DNA of 64,000 bases from Acanthosepion esculentum (GCA_964036315.1 OZ038492.1:36607118-36671117); one strand, 5' to 3'; shown: positions 33,581 through 45,226, counted from the first letter of the stretch. Numbers and translations: made by a program. The notes: generated by a model not told the origin, from the sequence alone.

Positions 33581-34202
33581 TAATATCCAAAGTTCCCAAA
33601 CTAGAAAACACAGTTGATGCAGATATAGGTGTCGATACGTGTCAACACCAATATGCTCGATGGTATTTGATTCGGCAAAAATTCGGCAAAGATTTTAATC
33701 TTTTGGAATTTTAGCCACCCACTTCATCAGAAAACTCTGGCTCGGAAACCGGTTCAATTGTCTGAAAGCATGTTGCCTGGAGCGTAGAAACTACAGTTCA
33801 AAAGTTTGAACCCACACTCAGAATGTACATGGGAAGAACTTGACAGAAGTGTGAAACGTTTGGAGCCAAAAATGAAGAGCTTATAGGGTCATAGGAAAAA
33901 GTATGGAATCAATTATCAAATCAAATTATCAAATTATACTTTGAGAAACTTTTGCAATTAATGCCAAATATTTGTGATGCAAGGCTAAAGGAGGATATTT
34001 TGACGAGAGCAAAATTTAATCAGAACTTTTTTTTTGTCACAATAAAATTTCTAATAAAAAAAAATTACATATCACTTTTTTAAGCATGTGTAAAAATTTT
34101 CTATAATTTAAAGTACAAAACAACTACATATAGGGCCAATTTAAAAAATACAAGTTATCACAATCTTTTGACTATATATATGAATCTCAACCACAATCTT
34201 TT

Positions 34203-34227
34203 AACGATATATATATATATATATATT
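34203..34227. repeat. (TA)n array at a hammerhead SINE 3' end
   Basis: Short TA array immediately downstream, on minus, of the SINE at 34228-34375. Confidence 0.9.
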
Positions 34228-34375
34228 TTTGTCATCCAAAGACAGACTGTTTCGCTGTTTTACAGCTCATCAGTGTGGCTAGACGTCCGGTTGCCTCTAT
34301 CTCGGAGCGAAACCCGACTGAATTGGCTTCAGTCGGAACTTCTACCACTAAGCCGTCGGCAGGGATGAATGTGAA
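34228..34375 (-). mobile_element. tRNA-headed SINE carrying a hammerhead ribozyme (copy A)
   Basis: On minus the first ~75 nt look like a tRNA: an A-box region CTTAGTGGTAGAAGTTCC and a B box GGGTTTCGCTCC, closest in style to the Gly/Glu/Asp class. A short linker leads to the ribozyme at 34280-34231, then (TA)n. At ~150 bp this is a very compact SINE. Three worn relatives lie at 40548-40585, 40725-40870 and 45645-45772, all on minus and all abutting TA arrays. The internal promoter should allow polymerase III transcription of the ribozyme. That is inference. Confidence 0.65.
34231..34280 (-). ncRNA. type I hammerhead ribozyme, candidate
   Basis: On minus: CCACA (helix I 5' strand, 34278-34274), CTGATGA core box (34273-34267), GCTGT-AAA-ACAGC (helix II, 5 bp), GAAA core box (34253-34250), CAG-T-CTG as a very short helix III, then the GTC cleavage triplet ending at 34241 and TTTGG as the helix I 3' strand (one mismatch). 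Every invariant core base is present. Two other copies have TGTGG on the 3' side, which would pair perfectly with CCACA. Helix III is so short that, as known for newt and some Penelope-associated hammerheads, cleavage might need a dimer. Activity is untested. Confidence 0.7.
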
Positions 34376-34532
34376 TTTTAGTTTGTTTATTTTTAGATTT
34401 AGATAAGCACACAGTGACTGACAGTGAATCAATTCTGCCGAAGAGTCATGCTATATTTGCTTAAATAGTCACTGTTTACAAACTCACACCTCAAACCAAA
34501 GAGCTCAACCGAAATTAATTTTTCAGGAGCCA

Positions 34533-34538
<6 letters not shown>

Positions 34539-34618
<80 letters not shown>
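34539..34618. repeat. (TA)n array
   Basis: Pure TA, 80 bp. Confidence 0.97.
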
Positions 34619-34621
<3 letters not shown>

Positions 34622-34952
34622 TATGTGGTGCGGTTCAATTTATATTACAATGAATCATTCATATTTTTAAAAAAATCATATTTTGATTCACATTATATTT
34701 TTTCGTCTCGGATGCTACCTGAATTTTACCAAAAGCAAAATAATTTCTATGCCTCAAGATGACTAAATGTATGGTTGAAAGTACTTGCATATTAAAGAAA
34801 GACATTATACAGCTTATAATTTTAAAAAATAAGGATCATAACATTCATCGAGTGATCTGTAGGTTAATGCACCTTTAAAATTTTATTAGCGAAGGGATTT
34901 CGCCATTTTATATCATTAACTTTACTAATCTTTTTGTATGAATGATACATTG

Positions 34953-34956
<4 letters not shown>

Positions 34957-35013
<57 letters not shown>
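34957..35013. repeat. (TA)n array
   Basis: Pure TA. A duplicated segment follows: CACGGAAATCCGAAGGCGCATTGG-type text at 35068 recurs at 35181. Confidence 0.95.
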
Positions 35014-35017
<4 letters not shown>

Positions 35018-35059
35018 CAGGTGGGACAATTTATGTATCGGCGAAGAGTATAAACAGAA

Positions 35060-35240
35060 AAAGCGGCACGGAAATCCGAAGGCGCATTGGGATAGCGAAA
35101 GATACCTTGAAAAAGCTGAGCAAAGTATTAAGAAACAGTAAAATATCTGGGGCATGATTTAACAGAGGGCGGAAAGTTCGAGACGGAAATCCGAAGGCGC
35201 ATTGGGATAGCGAAATATGCCTTCCAAAAGCTAAGCAAAG
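35060..35240. repeat. ~115 bp direct duplication
   Basis: GGAAATCCGAAGGCGCATTG then GGATAGCGAAA occurs at 35070-35100 and again at 35183-35213. Each is followed by an AAAAGCT(G/A)AGCAAAG segment. This is a recent local tandem duplication. Confidence 0.8.
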
Positions 35241-35324
35241 AAACAGAAAAAATATCGTTAGAAACAAAGGAAAGTGTACTGAACTTTTATGCAGTATCGG
35301 GTCGCCTATATGGCAGTGGGTGCT

Positions 35325-35515
35325 GGATAATTTCCTCAAAGATGAAGAATCTTGATACAACAGAAACATAGTTCTACAGAAGGATGTTGAGAATACCATA
35401 TGCGAGTAACGAGGAAATTAAAAAAATATTCAAATTTGTACTTGAAATTTCCAGGATACACAAGGAGAATAGATGGCTTGGAGAAGATTGGGAGAGTCAT
35501 AACCGCCCACAGTAT
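35325..35515 (+). mobile_element. LINE family B fragment
   Basis: Translation gives SSKMKN-LDT-TE, then FYRRMLRIPYASNEEIKKIF, matching the family B block at 5405-5755. Short and broken. Confidence 0.55.
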
Positions 35516-35604
35516 CATATCCTGCTTTCTCACACAACGGCAGCAATAATAATAATAATTATTATTATTACAGTCCGTGCTTTGAACATCGCTCGCCACA
35601 CCTA

Positions 35605-36112
35605 GTCTCTTGCGTCTGCTACATATTTAGAGATTTTTGATAAAATGCAAAGAATCTGCAATGTTATTGATCCTGACCTGGCATCTCGGTTGCAGTCAGA
35701 TTACTACCGCCGTAATGTAGCTTCCCTTTGCCTTTTCTCTGAATATTTTCAAAGTAATTGTTCTGATGAGCTTTCCTCTTTTATACATAGATCTATGAAT
35801 TTATGCTCGCTAATAGACTGGTGGAAACGTCTCAACATCTTACAGTTGAATTGGCTAGATGTAACCGTAAGTTCTATGCTAATATTTTCTTCTATCGTAC
35901 TTCTCACTTGTGAAACTCTCTCCCGGTTTCTTGCTTTCCATTCAACTTTGATCTTCAAAAATGTAAATGCAATGTCAATCGTTATCTTAAGACTTTTTAA
36001 TTCCTCTTCATTTATTGTTCTCTCTCCGTAATGTTTTTCCCTCATACTCTCTCACATTCATTAATCCCCTTGCGTTTTAGTGGCTTTATTGCCTTGCTTC
36101 GTTTGAAATGAT
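35605..36112 (+). mobile_element. LINE family A 3' fragment
   Basis: A 128-codon plus frame starts at the post-RT block (MQRICNVIDPDLASRLQS) and the 3' UTR (TTGCGTTTTAGTGGC, TTATTGCCTTGCTTC) follows. It ends near 36112 without a clear A-tail. The RT core is missing. Confidence 0.75.
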
Positions 36113-36429
36113 TTACAAAATACCTTTGAGTCATAATGTCTGTTCATAAACATGACACTGACATCTAGTTAACCACCGTGGCATATAAAGCCACGTTCAA
36201 ACTCTAGATTCTTATCAATATAAATGCTGTACTGAAAATAACCAATGATTGGTATAGAATTGACAGAACATTACACAAAATTTCGGTAAGTTCTTTTTTC
36301 TTATTTCCAATCGACATCAAATTTCTTCAAAAGAAGGGAAAAATCTCCATAAGTCTTAAGTAGTCTTCATTACCAGTTCTGCATAATAAAACATGTTTTC
36401 AAGATGAAATGTTACCTAAATATCCTGCT

Positions 36430-36430
<1 letters not shown>

Positions 36431-36470
<40 letters not shown>
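36431..36470. repeat. (AAT)n microsatellite
   Basis: About 13 units. Confidence 0.95.
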
Positions 36471-36472
<2 letters not shown>

Positions 36473-37059
36473 CATTAATAATAATCTATTAAAATAATGG
36501 CTTCCATAAGAAACAGGCAATGGCCGATAGTTCTGATATAATTATTCAGATAAAAATATCTTGATAGCAGCTGCAAAGAATATATTTTGTTTTATCTGAG
36601 AAGCGTTTAGTTCACTTAATTTGAATAAAGTGAAAATGCCTTTTATATTGGTTTCGTTACAACAACTGTTTTTTTTTGTTTTGTTTTTGGTTGGGGTCAT
36701 GTTAAAATGAAATAATTTGGAACGGCCCTCAAAACAGATTACATCAAGGCGAAAATATTTTTTTAAAAAAGGGACGAGCGGCTGAGGAAATATTTTATTA
36801 AAAATATCGTAAATTGAAATTATGTACATTTCCAATTTACTGCATAGAAGGAGCGTGCAGAATGGCCTTCAAGCTGATTAATATATTCCGCATGATTAGC
36901 TAAAAGAGAAAAAAATCTACCAGTGATATTGCGTTTAAAAAAATGTTTTTATTTTACACACACCGAGTTACGTGGGAGAAATTTGCAGTGGTAAATACAG
37001 ACGCATACTAACACAGACACATATACAGAGAGATTGACATGATACATGGTGATTGTAAG

Positions 37060-37980
37060 TTTTTTTTTTACACTGAGGTTCGCCCTGCACAACGCCCGGT
37101 CCGCTTTCTACAAGTGCCACTCGAGATAAAGGGTTACGTTAAGGAGTAGTTAATGAAGATAGGAAGGGAAAATAAAGGTTTAATTTAGACATGAACAGGT
37201 TAAGATTGTAGTGATCGGGATGGGGAAACAGCAGAGTTTGTTCAGCAGACCAACGGTTAGTTCTCACCGATGGATGACGGAGTTAATGCAGGTAGATTGC
37301 TACACTCTTACCGGGTCGTCTCCGTGAAGGTTAGAACTGGTGGAACGAAAAAATGAAGTTTTTCCAAGTACTTTCCATGGAAGTAGCGATAGAGCAGCGG
37401 GAGGCGAGCCACGTGCTGCCGTTGAGCGATAGGTTGATGGGTGGAAAATAATTCGTTTCACACAAGGAAATCAAGATTCATTATTGGAAATAAGGACTGA
37501 GCAGTTCCAGCCTAAATATGAGAAAGGTAAAACATTTTCAGTCTGAACTCGCTCTTATAAAGGTAGAGGATAGCATCAAAGGTCAGGTACTTACTTGAGC
37601 GATACAGGCAACGGACTATTTTACCTGGATCTTTCGTGATGGATCATATGAAAATGTACGAGTTCCACTTGATGCCAGGTGTGAGTTTGAGGCCCAATAT
37701 TCTCTCAAGGCACGGTGTCTACTTGAGGGCACATTTATTTATCGTGACTGGCGGTAGTTCGGGGTCCGATAGGCTGTGATATGATGTAACGAGATTGGTT
37801 TTAGATGCTTTAAATGTAACCAGCCAGTTTTCCCCCACTGGTAAGTTGGTGCTAGATTGGAAGAGAGGTCATCTGCCAATCTCTGATCGTCAACCCTATA
37901 CACACCAATTAGATCTCCAAACCAAGTCTGGGCCGAATATCACATTGAAACGTGAAATGATAGTCATCATGCAATAATGA
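37060..37980 (-). mobile_element. diverged LINE (family A-like, separate lineage), RT thumb to 3' part
   Basis: Minus-strand translation, with frame changes, gives KTGWLHLKHLKPISLHHI near 37850-37800, then ILGLKLTPGIKWNSYIF, YLTFDAILYLYKSEFR and QHVARLPLLYRYFHGKY. This is the order seen in family A (S-K-T-K-x-x-x, L-G-L-T-F-x-x-D-L-(K/R)-W-N, R-R-D-V-A-S-L-C-L-F-Y-K-Y-F-H-G), but the sequence is clearly different. It therefore represents a second Jockey/CR1-type lineage. It is dead because of many stops. Confidence 0.6.
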
Positions 37981-38056
37981 TCCCGGTGTCCACGCTGTCT
38001 ATATATAACTCTACAAAATTGAGCACCCTTATCCTATAAATATAGCACATTTAAAG

Positions 38057-38061
<5 letters not shown>

Positions 38062-38117
<56 letters not shown>
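38062..38117. repeat. (TA)n array
   Basis: Pure TA. On minus it follows the repeat end TATAGCACATTTAAAGAC that is also found at 45303. Confidence 0.95.
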
Positions 38118-38119
<2 letters not shown>

Positions 38120-38221
38120 CATTAAAAACGACTGACAAGGTGCTTTTATTTAGTTTTTTATATAATTTCTCGTGTCGTTTTTAATGAAATGTGCTTGAAA
38201 GAAGGATTGCTGCCTAAATAC

Positions 38222-38281
<60 letters not shown>
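38118..38281. repeat. hairpin segment ending in conserved FNExCLKExLLPKY coding end, then (TA)n
   Basis: TTTCATTAAAAACGAC (38117-38132) is inverted at 38174-38189 (GTCGTTTTTAATGAAA). Translation across the right arm reads [20 protein letters not shown] and runs straight into TA at 38227-38281. The same coding end occurs at 8983-9015 and 15824-15855, always followed by a dinucleotide array. Confidence 0.65.
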
Positions 38282-38282
<1 letters not shown>

Positions 38283-38284
<2 letters not shown>

Positions 38285-38355
38285 GTTGGTGCAAAAATAA
38301 TGTCGTTTTGTCACATGAAGTTGAACGTCAAAAAACGACATTATTTTTGCACCAA

Positions 38356-38358
<3 letters not shown>
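38283..38358. mobile_element. MADE1-like mariner MITE (76 bp hairpin)
   Basis: The inverted arms 38284-38309 and 38332-38357 are identical over 26 nt: GGTTGGTGCAAAAATAATGT and on. They enclose a 22 nt loop. GGTTGGTGCAAAA is the terminal sequence of cecropia-type mariners and of the human MADE1 MITE derived from Hsmar1. The whole unit consists of two TIRs only and sits between TA arrays, consistent with TA-targeted insertion. RNA from it would fold as a near-perfect precursor-like hairpin. Confidence 0.85.

Positions 38359-38418
<60 letters not shown>
38358..38418. repeat. (TA)n array
   Basis: Pure TA, right flank of the mariner MITE. Confidence 0.95.
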
Positions 38419-38419
<1 letters not shown>

Positions 38420-38422
<3 letters not shown>

Positions 38423-38647
38423 GTCTCGCTAGTCCAATTAAGACGGAATACTGAGTTCGATTCTTACGAGCGCTCGACATTTTAGGCCTTGTGCCAGTTC
38501 TAGGCTACGTTTAGTAGATCACTAAATGTACTACGATATGATGTAATGGTTACCAAGCTAATACGCTAGATAAATTAGAACCTAGTAGTGAGTTCGATCC
38601 TCACTGAGTGGTCTATAATTTCATCCATAGCCACCTCTAAGCAACGC

Positions 38648-38655
<8 letters not shown>
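38420..38655 (+). mobile_element. tRNA-derived SINE with two tRNA-like heads
   Basis: B boxes GAGTTCGATTCTTAC (38452) and GAGTTCGATCCTCACTGAG (38591) each follow a tRNA-like 5' half; the second is ATGTAATGGTTACCAAGC. This gives a dimeric SINE ending in (TA)n at 38657. It is related to the heads at 30785-31045. Confidence 0.5.
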
Positions 38656-38656
<1 letters not shown>

Positions 38657-38697
<41 letters not shown>

Positions 38698-38717
38698 AGA
38701 GAGAGAGAGAGAGAGAG
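38657..38717. repeat. (TA)n(GA)n array
   Basis: TA 38657-38692, then GA 38698-38717. Confidence 0.95.
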
Positions 38718-38861
38718 CGTAGATTAGCATTTTTATGTCTAAATTGGGGCCAGTCTCATTACTCTGATCAAAGGAGAGAAAATTCACTATGACGAAAATA
38801 TCTAGAGAGTGCCGTGAAAGAAATGGCACCTACAGTAAATTTACACCCTAGCACTTAAAAC

Positions 38862-38986
<125 letters not shown>

Positions 38987-39030
38987 GCTGAAAAATTAGG
39001 TTTATAATACTCAGAAATTCATACCCAGAT

Positions 39031-39345
39031 GTCCTCAAGGACACATGGTACGGTGGATAAAGGCGTTGGTTAGATCCAGTAACAGACCCAAAAAGAGTGT
39101 GAGTTCAATACCCGGTTCAGGCAGTGGAGAACTTTCAGAGGGAAAAAAATTACCAGGAGATAACTGATAACTGACATCCATCAAACATGGCTCGTGGAAC
39201 TAGAACAGTCTACCCCAGTGATCAAAATAAAGGGTTCGGTTCGAAATTCCAACCACCTGAAGAAGGCCGGAGCGTACAACGGCCGAAACGTTGTGACAAA
39301 TATGGCGACAAAGATGAGGACAATAGTCCGAATAATGTAAATACT
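39031..39345 (+). mobile_element. tRNA-like SINE (family H2), complete
   Basis: The head (ACATGGTACGGTGGATAAAG) has a GTGAGTTCAATACCCGG B box. The body shares ACTGATAACTGACATCCATC and GTGGAACTAGAACAGTC with 47917-48216. The 3' motif at 39257-39289 is CTGAAGAAGGCCG, a 10 nt loop, then CGGCCGAAAC: a 5 bp helix between hammerhead-like boxes, with one extra A before the helix. It ends AATAATGTAAATAC and then (TA)n. No cleavage triplet in hammerhead register is evident. Confidence 0.7.
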
Positions 39346-39429
39346 ATATATATATATATATATATATATGTATTAGGTAAAGGCCCAAGAGCCACTGAAA
39401 GTAGAGGGTTATATAGTTACAGGCAAGCA

Positions 39430-39755
39430 AGGTGATGATGCCACTAATATGAAAGGAGTCATCGGAAGTGAAAGAGGAGAAAAGGGGGTTTATAATGAAA
39501 TAGACTCACAAAATTTTAAACAGGAAACAAGTGACAAACTTCAATTCTTGTTCAAAAGACTGGAGAGGCGTGTGAATTGCACAATAGGCGAATCTATCTA
39601 ATCCGCTAGTAAATAAAACAAATGTAAGTAAATAAAATTTCAGAGATTTAGGCAGAGACGTTAGAAGTGTAGATTCGAAGTTGACTTTTGAAGGAACCGG
39701 AAACACAATCTTAAACAGGAAATAATGGATAAACCTCTATCTCTATTATCTATGT
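39430..39755 (+). repeat. dispersed repeat (family P), copy 2
   Basis: Shares ATGCCACTAAT, GAAAGAGGAGAAAAG, TTGTTCAAAAGACTGGAGAG and CCGGAAA-ACA-AT with 18120-18290. Confidence 0.4.
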
Positions 39756-39762
39756 ATATTTT

Positions 39763-39853
39763 TCTTTCTTTCTTTCTTTCTTTCTTTCTATCTCTCTCTC
39801 CCTCTCGCTCTCTCTCTCTCTCAATCTATCTATCTATCTATCTATCTATCTAA
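39763..39853. repeat. (CTTT)n, (CTCT)n and (CTAT)n tract
   Basis: Compound pyrimidine microsatellite. Confidence 0.95.
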
Positions 39854-40378
39854 CATAAACTGTTAAATTGGTGCATACAATGTCTCTTTGGACTGTCGTA
39901 GGTGAAACTCCTCTCTCACGCGCAGAACGTCATATGCATGAGTTGGATGTATTTTAATTCATTTCTTCAGTGCTTATTTGTAACCCCTCTTGCGCTAGTG
40001 ACCACCTGATCCAGTTTTTCTCTCTACTGTTCGCACTTTTAAAACGTTTCACCGTTCTCTTGATGATTCTTTAATGGACTTTGAAGATGTTGGTATGCTG
40101 GAAATATTACTGAAGGTCTGAATAACATTTTCCCCTCACCATTGCTCATTAAGTAAGAGCTTGGAACTGACACAAAACGATTTTAACTTATTCTATTTCT
40201 AGCTGAATAATTCAAAGGGTTTTTAGTGATTCTTACGACAAGTGGTATCAATATAGCTAAATATCTTATCTGAAAGCCTGATAAAAGAAAACGCAGTTTA
40301 CTTTAAACATTATGACATTATGTGAGATGGACATTTATGGTGTTACACGATTTGGACAATTTTGATGTTACACTCACT

Positions 40379-40547
<169 letters not shown>

Positions 40548-40550
<3 letters not shown>

Positions 40551-40585
40551 ATCCACAGACAGGGTGTTTTTTCTCCAGTGTGGCT
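40548..40585 (-). mobile_element. hammerhead SINE 3' end relic (copy B)
   Basis: On minus: CTAGCCACACTGGAGAAAAA, then CACCCTGTCTGTGGATGAC. Helix I (CCACA/TGTGG) and the GTC triplet are intact, but helix II is lost and the core box is CTGGAGA. No tRNA head remains. Confidence 0.6.
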
Positions 40586-40604
40586 AGATGTAAGATTTCT
40601 TCAG

Positions 40605-41010
40605 TACGAAATACGTCAGTGAAGAGCTCAATTCAGTTGAAGAGCAATGAGTTAATAGCAGTAGGAGCCACTGTTTTTAAAATTACCCTTTTCTTAAGAT
40701 TGCCTAAAAGGATTTCCCGGGAGCATATATATTGTAATCCACAGACACTCTGTTTCGCTTTATCACAGCTCTTCAATGTGGCTAGACGTCTGATTGCTTC
40801 AGGGACCGGGATCAAAACCCGACTGATTTAGCATCACTCAGAGATTCTACCTCTAGGCTATCATCGAACGACAGAGAGAAAATAAAATTTAACGTTTTCT
40901 ATACGTTTTCTATACGTTTTCTATACGAAATATGTCAGTGGCCCGGAGAGCTGAATTCAGTTGAAGAGCAATGCATTAATAGCAGTAGGAACCACTGTTT
41001 GTAAAATTAC
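40605..41010. repeat. ~80 bp direct repeat pair around SINE copy C
   Basis: 40608-40690 and 40924-41010 share CAGTTGAAGAGCAATG, TTAATAGCAGTAGGA and CCACTGTTT in the same order. SINE copy C lies between them. An 11 bp tandem (ACGTTTTCTAT, three copies) is at 40894-40927. Confidence 0.75.
40725..40870 (-). mobile_element. tRNA-headed hammerhead SINE (copy C)
   Basis: The minus-strand tRNA-like part has CTAGAGGTAGAATCTCTGAG and GGGTTTTGATCCCGG. The ribozyme part (40783-40733) reads CCACATTGAAGAGCTG, a loop, AAAGC-GAAAC-AGAGT-GTC, TGTGG. Helix I is perfect. The first core base has changed from C to T and helix II is weakened, so this copy should be inactive. Confidence 0.6.
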
Positions 41011-41049
41011 AACTGAGTTCAACCGGATTTCTCAAGTGACTTCAACCGG

Positions 41050-42000
41050 TTTTATATACACTACATTTCAAATGTTTGAAGCAACCTCCAGAATTAGCAT
41101 GGGATTAACTTGACAGAAACTGAAATAAAATAAAAAAAAGCTCTTAGAGTAATTAGCAACGAATGCCATAAATGTGTGCTGAAGCATTATTTTTTAATAA
41201 TCATAAATGGTTTATGCAACAGATAAACTTTTCCTTCTTTTAGAAACCTCAGTACATAATTTTTTGTATCCTAATTAAATCGAGATGTTTCACCTTTTCA
41301 CATCAAGAAAACCCTTGAGGCTTTCTCTTTGACATATCCGAATTTTCGCCATCTCATTTCTTACGCTTTGGGACCTTTATTAACTCAAACTTGTTTATTG
41401 TTTATTTCTCGAGATGGCAACCGCTAGCTGAAAAACACGGCTACATCGAATCTCTCGCTCTCTATGAAATTTTATTAATGTTAAGGTTGGCATTAAGATT
41501 ATTAGATATTTTCATACGGGAAGAAAATGAGTAACTACCGACATCGAGGTTCGAGCCTGAGACACTGGACATATGAATATATGTTTTCAGCCAGGTGTAT
41601 AAATAGCGGTGTTAGGCTAATGACTTCAGTGATTGCTGAGCGACTATTGAGTCGATTTAGTGTGAATTATTGTGTGGACTGTCGATAGCTGTGTTAGCAC
41701 GAGGTCGCAGCCAGTTTTCCCATCAGTGAGCGGTTTGAGCTCGATCAGAGACGAGAGTTACTATCATATTTCAAAACGAAGAAGGAAATATATGATTAAT
41801 ACGTCAAACAACACAAAGTATATTTCTCAAAAGATCAGCCACTGTTTTCAATTCAAATTTCCAGTCTTCCATGAAAAATTGAAATAGAAATTTTGAAAAA
41901 ATTTTGTGTATTATCAACCTTTAATATTTCTTAGATCTTGAAGGATTTAATGTTTTATATTATAAGCATCATTCTTAATATATCAACAAACAAAAAATAG
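41050..42000. other. no recognisable gene; one TATA-like site
   Basis: Mostly unique-looking AT-rich sequence. GTATAAATAGCGG at 41597-41609 is a strong TATA-box match, but nothing recognisable follows. Confidence 0.4.
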
Positions 42001-42004
42001 AGAT

Positions 42005-42690
42005 ATGTTAGGACTGAAGTTAATCCAAAACAACTGGAACTTATATCGCCCTTGCATGGAGTATTGCTGCCATATATGGTCTGGGGCCCCTGCTGTTTGC
42101 CTCAGGGTTCTTGATAAGATCCAGAGACGGATATGCAATGTGATTGGCCCTGATCTGTCATCTCGTCTGCAATCGCTCTCTCACAGACGCGATGTTGCCT
42201 CGCTCTGTCTTTTTTACAAATACTTTCACGGTAATTGCTTTCGCTTGTCCCTAGGTCTCATGAATTTAAACGTCCTACGAGGCTGGCATCCCGTTCCCAC
42301 CCCTTCACTGTTGAAACTGTTAGATGTAGACGTCTCTTCTACTCCAATAGCTTCATGTCTCGCACATCTCGTCTATGGAACTCCCTTCCCTATTACTGTT
42401 TCCCTGACAAATACAATCTCCAACGGTTTAAGTGTAGCGTCATTCGACATCTCCAGTTGCCTTGATCTATCCACTTCCCTTCTCCACATCCTTTCACCTT
42501 TCATTCCTATCTGCTCTCGCTCCAAATCTTCTGTAACCCCCTTGCCTTGATCGACCCACTGTCTTTCTCTTTCTCCACATCCTCGCCTTTACCACTCCTA
42601 TCTGCTCTTCCTCCAACCCTTCTATAACCCCTTGCGTGATAGTGGCCTCCAGCCTTGCTTGGGGTGATACGCTTAAAAAAAAAAAAAATA
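42005..42690 (+). mobile_element. LINE family A 3' end with poly(A), best-preserved post-RT block
   Basis: A 181-codon plus frame gives LYRPCMEYCCHIWSGAPAVC, LDKIQRRICNVIGPDLSSRL, SLSHRRDVASLCLFYKYFHG. After one frame shift it continues in the 42235-42465 frame (MLSLVPRSHEFKRPTRLASR, then MSRTSRLWNSLP). A long pyrimidine-rich 3' UTR, repeated once (42470-42545 and 42575-42640), ends CTTGCTTGGGGTGATACGCT and an A-run at 42676-42689. The RT core is lacking because of 5' truncation. The sequence is near intact, suggesting a fairly recent insertion. Confidence 0.85.
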
Positions 42691-43110
42691 TAAACGATTC
42701 ATGAATAAAGATGCTGGATAATTACTCAAATCCTTGTACCATTTAAAAAAAAAACTTCATCTGCAATACTTCATCTTTAAAAGAGTCAGATCAGACCAAA
42801 ATAATTTATCGCTGCTATACCCGAGCTGAAGCTGCACAATCACCAATTTACAGTTAAGAAATAGTTAAAAATGTTTTCACCTTATCCTTGTAGGGTAGGT
42901 ATAATTTTCTACACTATAGCCTATTTCACACAGACGCAGTTTTGTAAGCCTATACCTACTGTATTGCCACTTGACCGTATGTTGTTAACATTGTGCCCAC
43001 GGGTAATAAACCCTGGTAAGTTATCTAAATTGAACTCGATGCAAAGTTTGGATCTGCTGAGAAAAAGAGGTTCTTGTCTTACGCTACTTTCTTTTCTTTT
43101 TTTTTGCATA

Positions 43111-43622
43111 CCGTATTTTCCGGCTTACAAGAAGCTGCGGCTGGAAGACGCACCCTAAGACTGGAAAGAAATTTCTAAGAAAAAAGATGTCATTCACATA
43201 CAACAACACATTCAGCAAGCGTTCCTTACATACTAGCGCCACGTATTGTTTACATTAATCCCTCCGTCCGATGGCAATAACATACTAACCAGCAGCAGAC
43301 AAGCTCTCACCGCTGGTAAGTAAACAGAGCATGTTTAAGCTTGTGGCTCGGCTCCAGGAATGTTTATAGTCTTGGACATACTTGTTAACAGTACTGAGGC
43401 TATATCATATACAAAGTTAAATTAGATAGCTAACATATATATATATTATATATTAATGACTCAACATATAAATCAACGTCCCTATCTGTTAAGCCTATTA
43501 GGTCACCGTCCAAGCTTACTTGAACCTTGGCGCTGCCTTGCATTCGTCTTGGAAGACGCACAATTATTTTGCAGGCTATATTTTAGGGGAAAAAAGTGCG
43601 TCTTGTAAGCCGGAAAATACGG
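43111..43622. mobile_element. 512 bp MITE with 21 bp terminal inverted repeats
   Basis: The left end CCGTATTTTCCGGCTTACAA and right end (reverse complement) are identical for 21 nt. Inner sequence GAAGACGCAC is also mirrored. No transposase frame is present. A similar terminus occurs at 9650/10783. Related terminal sequences are widespread in animal genomes, but I cannot fix the superfamily because no clear target duplication is visible. Confidence 0.8.
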
Positions 43623-44099
43623 TGCTTACTTAATTCATTTTTTCTTTCGGTTTACTAGCTAAAGTTATAAAGATTATATTTCTTTAGAAATGCAAAGTCC
43701 ACTGATTCAATACTGCGATATTTGTTTCCAGAAATAAAATATAGCTTTTAAGAGAAACCAACCATTTAAACTACGAAAATGACAACACTTATGACCTCTC
43801 TAATAATTTAATAGAATTCAAATTCTAACCACTAAAACTGACAGCTTCAATCTAGCCTACCCGAAATGACTTGGATAGAAATATTTGCTGGTCAGGTGAG
43901 TACGCTAATAGGCCGACATGATTGTTCTTCCGGTTGTCTTCAAAATCCGGTCATCCGAGGTGTCATTTCCGCCATTTGGTACGCCGTGTCCATTACTGGT
44001 CAGTCGAGGAAATCGAAAGGGCCGTGCCGTTATTTCCTGGTCACGTCATATTTAGCCAGCACCTACGAGCTAGCTAGCTAGCTAGATAGCTAGATAATG

Positions 44100-45004
<905 letters not shown>

Positions 45005-45226
45005 GGTGGATTTTAGTTCCCAAACATTTATTAGTACGGTGAACTACTACTTGGGTAACGTTGGCTAAAATATCCCGTGGGATTACTGCACATGCATTTT
45101 CAATTTCTTGTCGGTTTTATGCGATTCACAACATCCTTTATGTCTCCCCCCATAGCAACAGACTTACCACAATTCGATAAAACAAAATTTTCCTTCCCTG
45201 AAGTGTGTATTTATTTTTTTGCCGGA

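Noticed and set aside
33700..33745. TTCATCAG (minus CTGATGA) near 33728 as another hammerhead
   Set aside because: No GAAA box at the right distance and no pairing for helix II.
41597..41609. TATAAATAG as a gene promoter
   Set aside because: A good TATA match, but no coding, LTR or initiator context could be supported downstream. In AT-rich DNA such matches are expected by chance.
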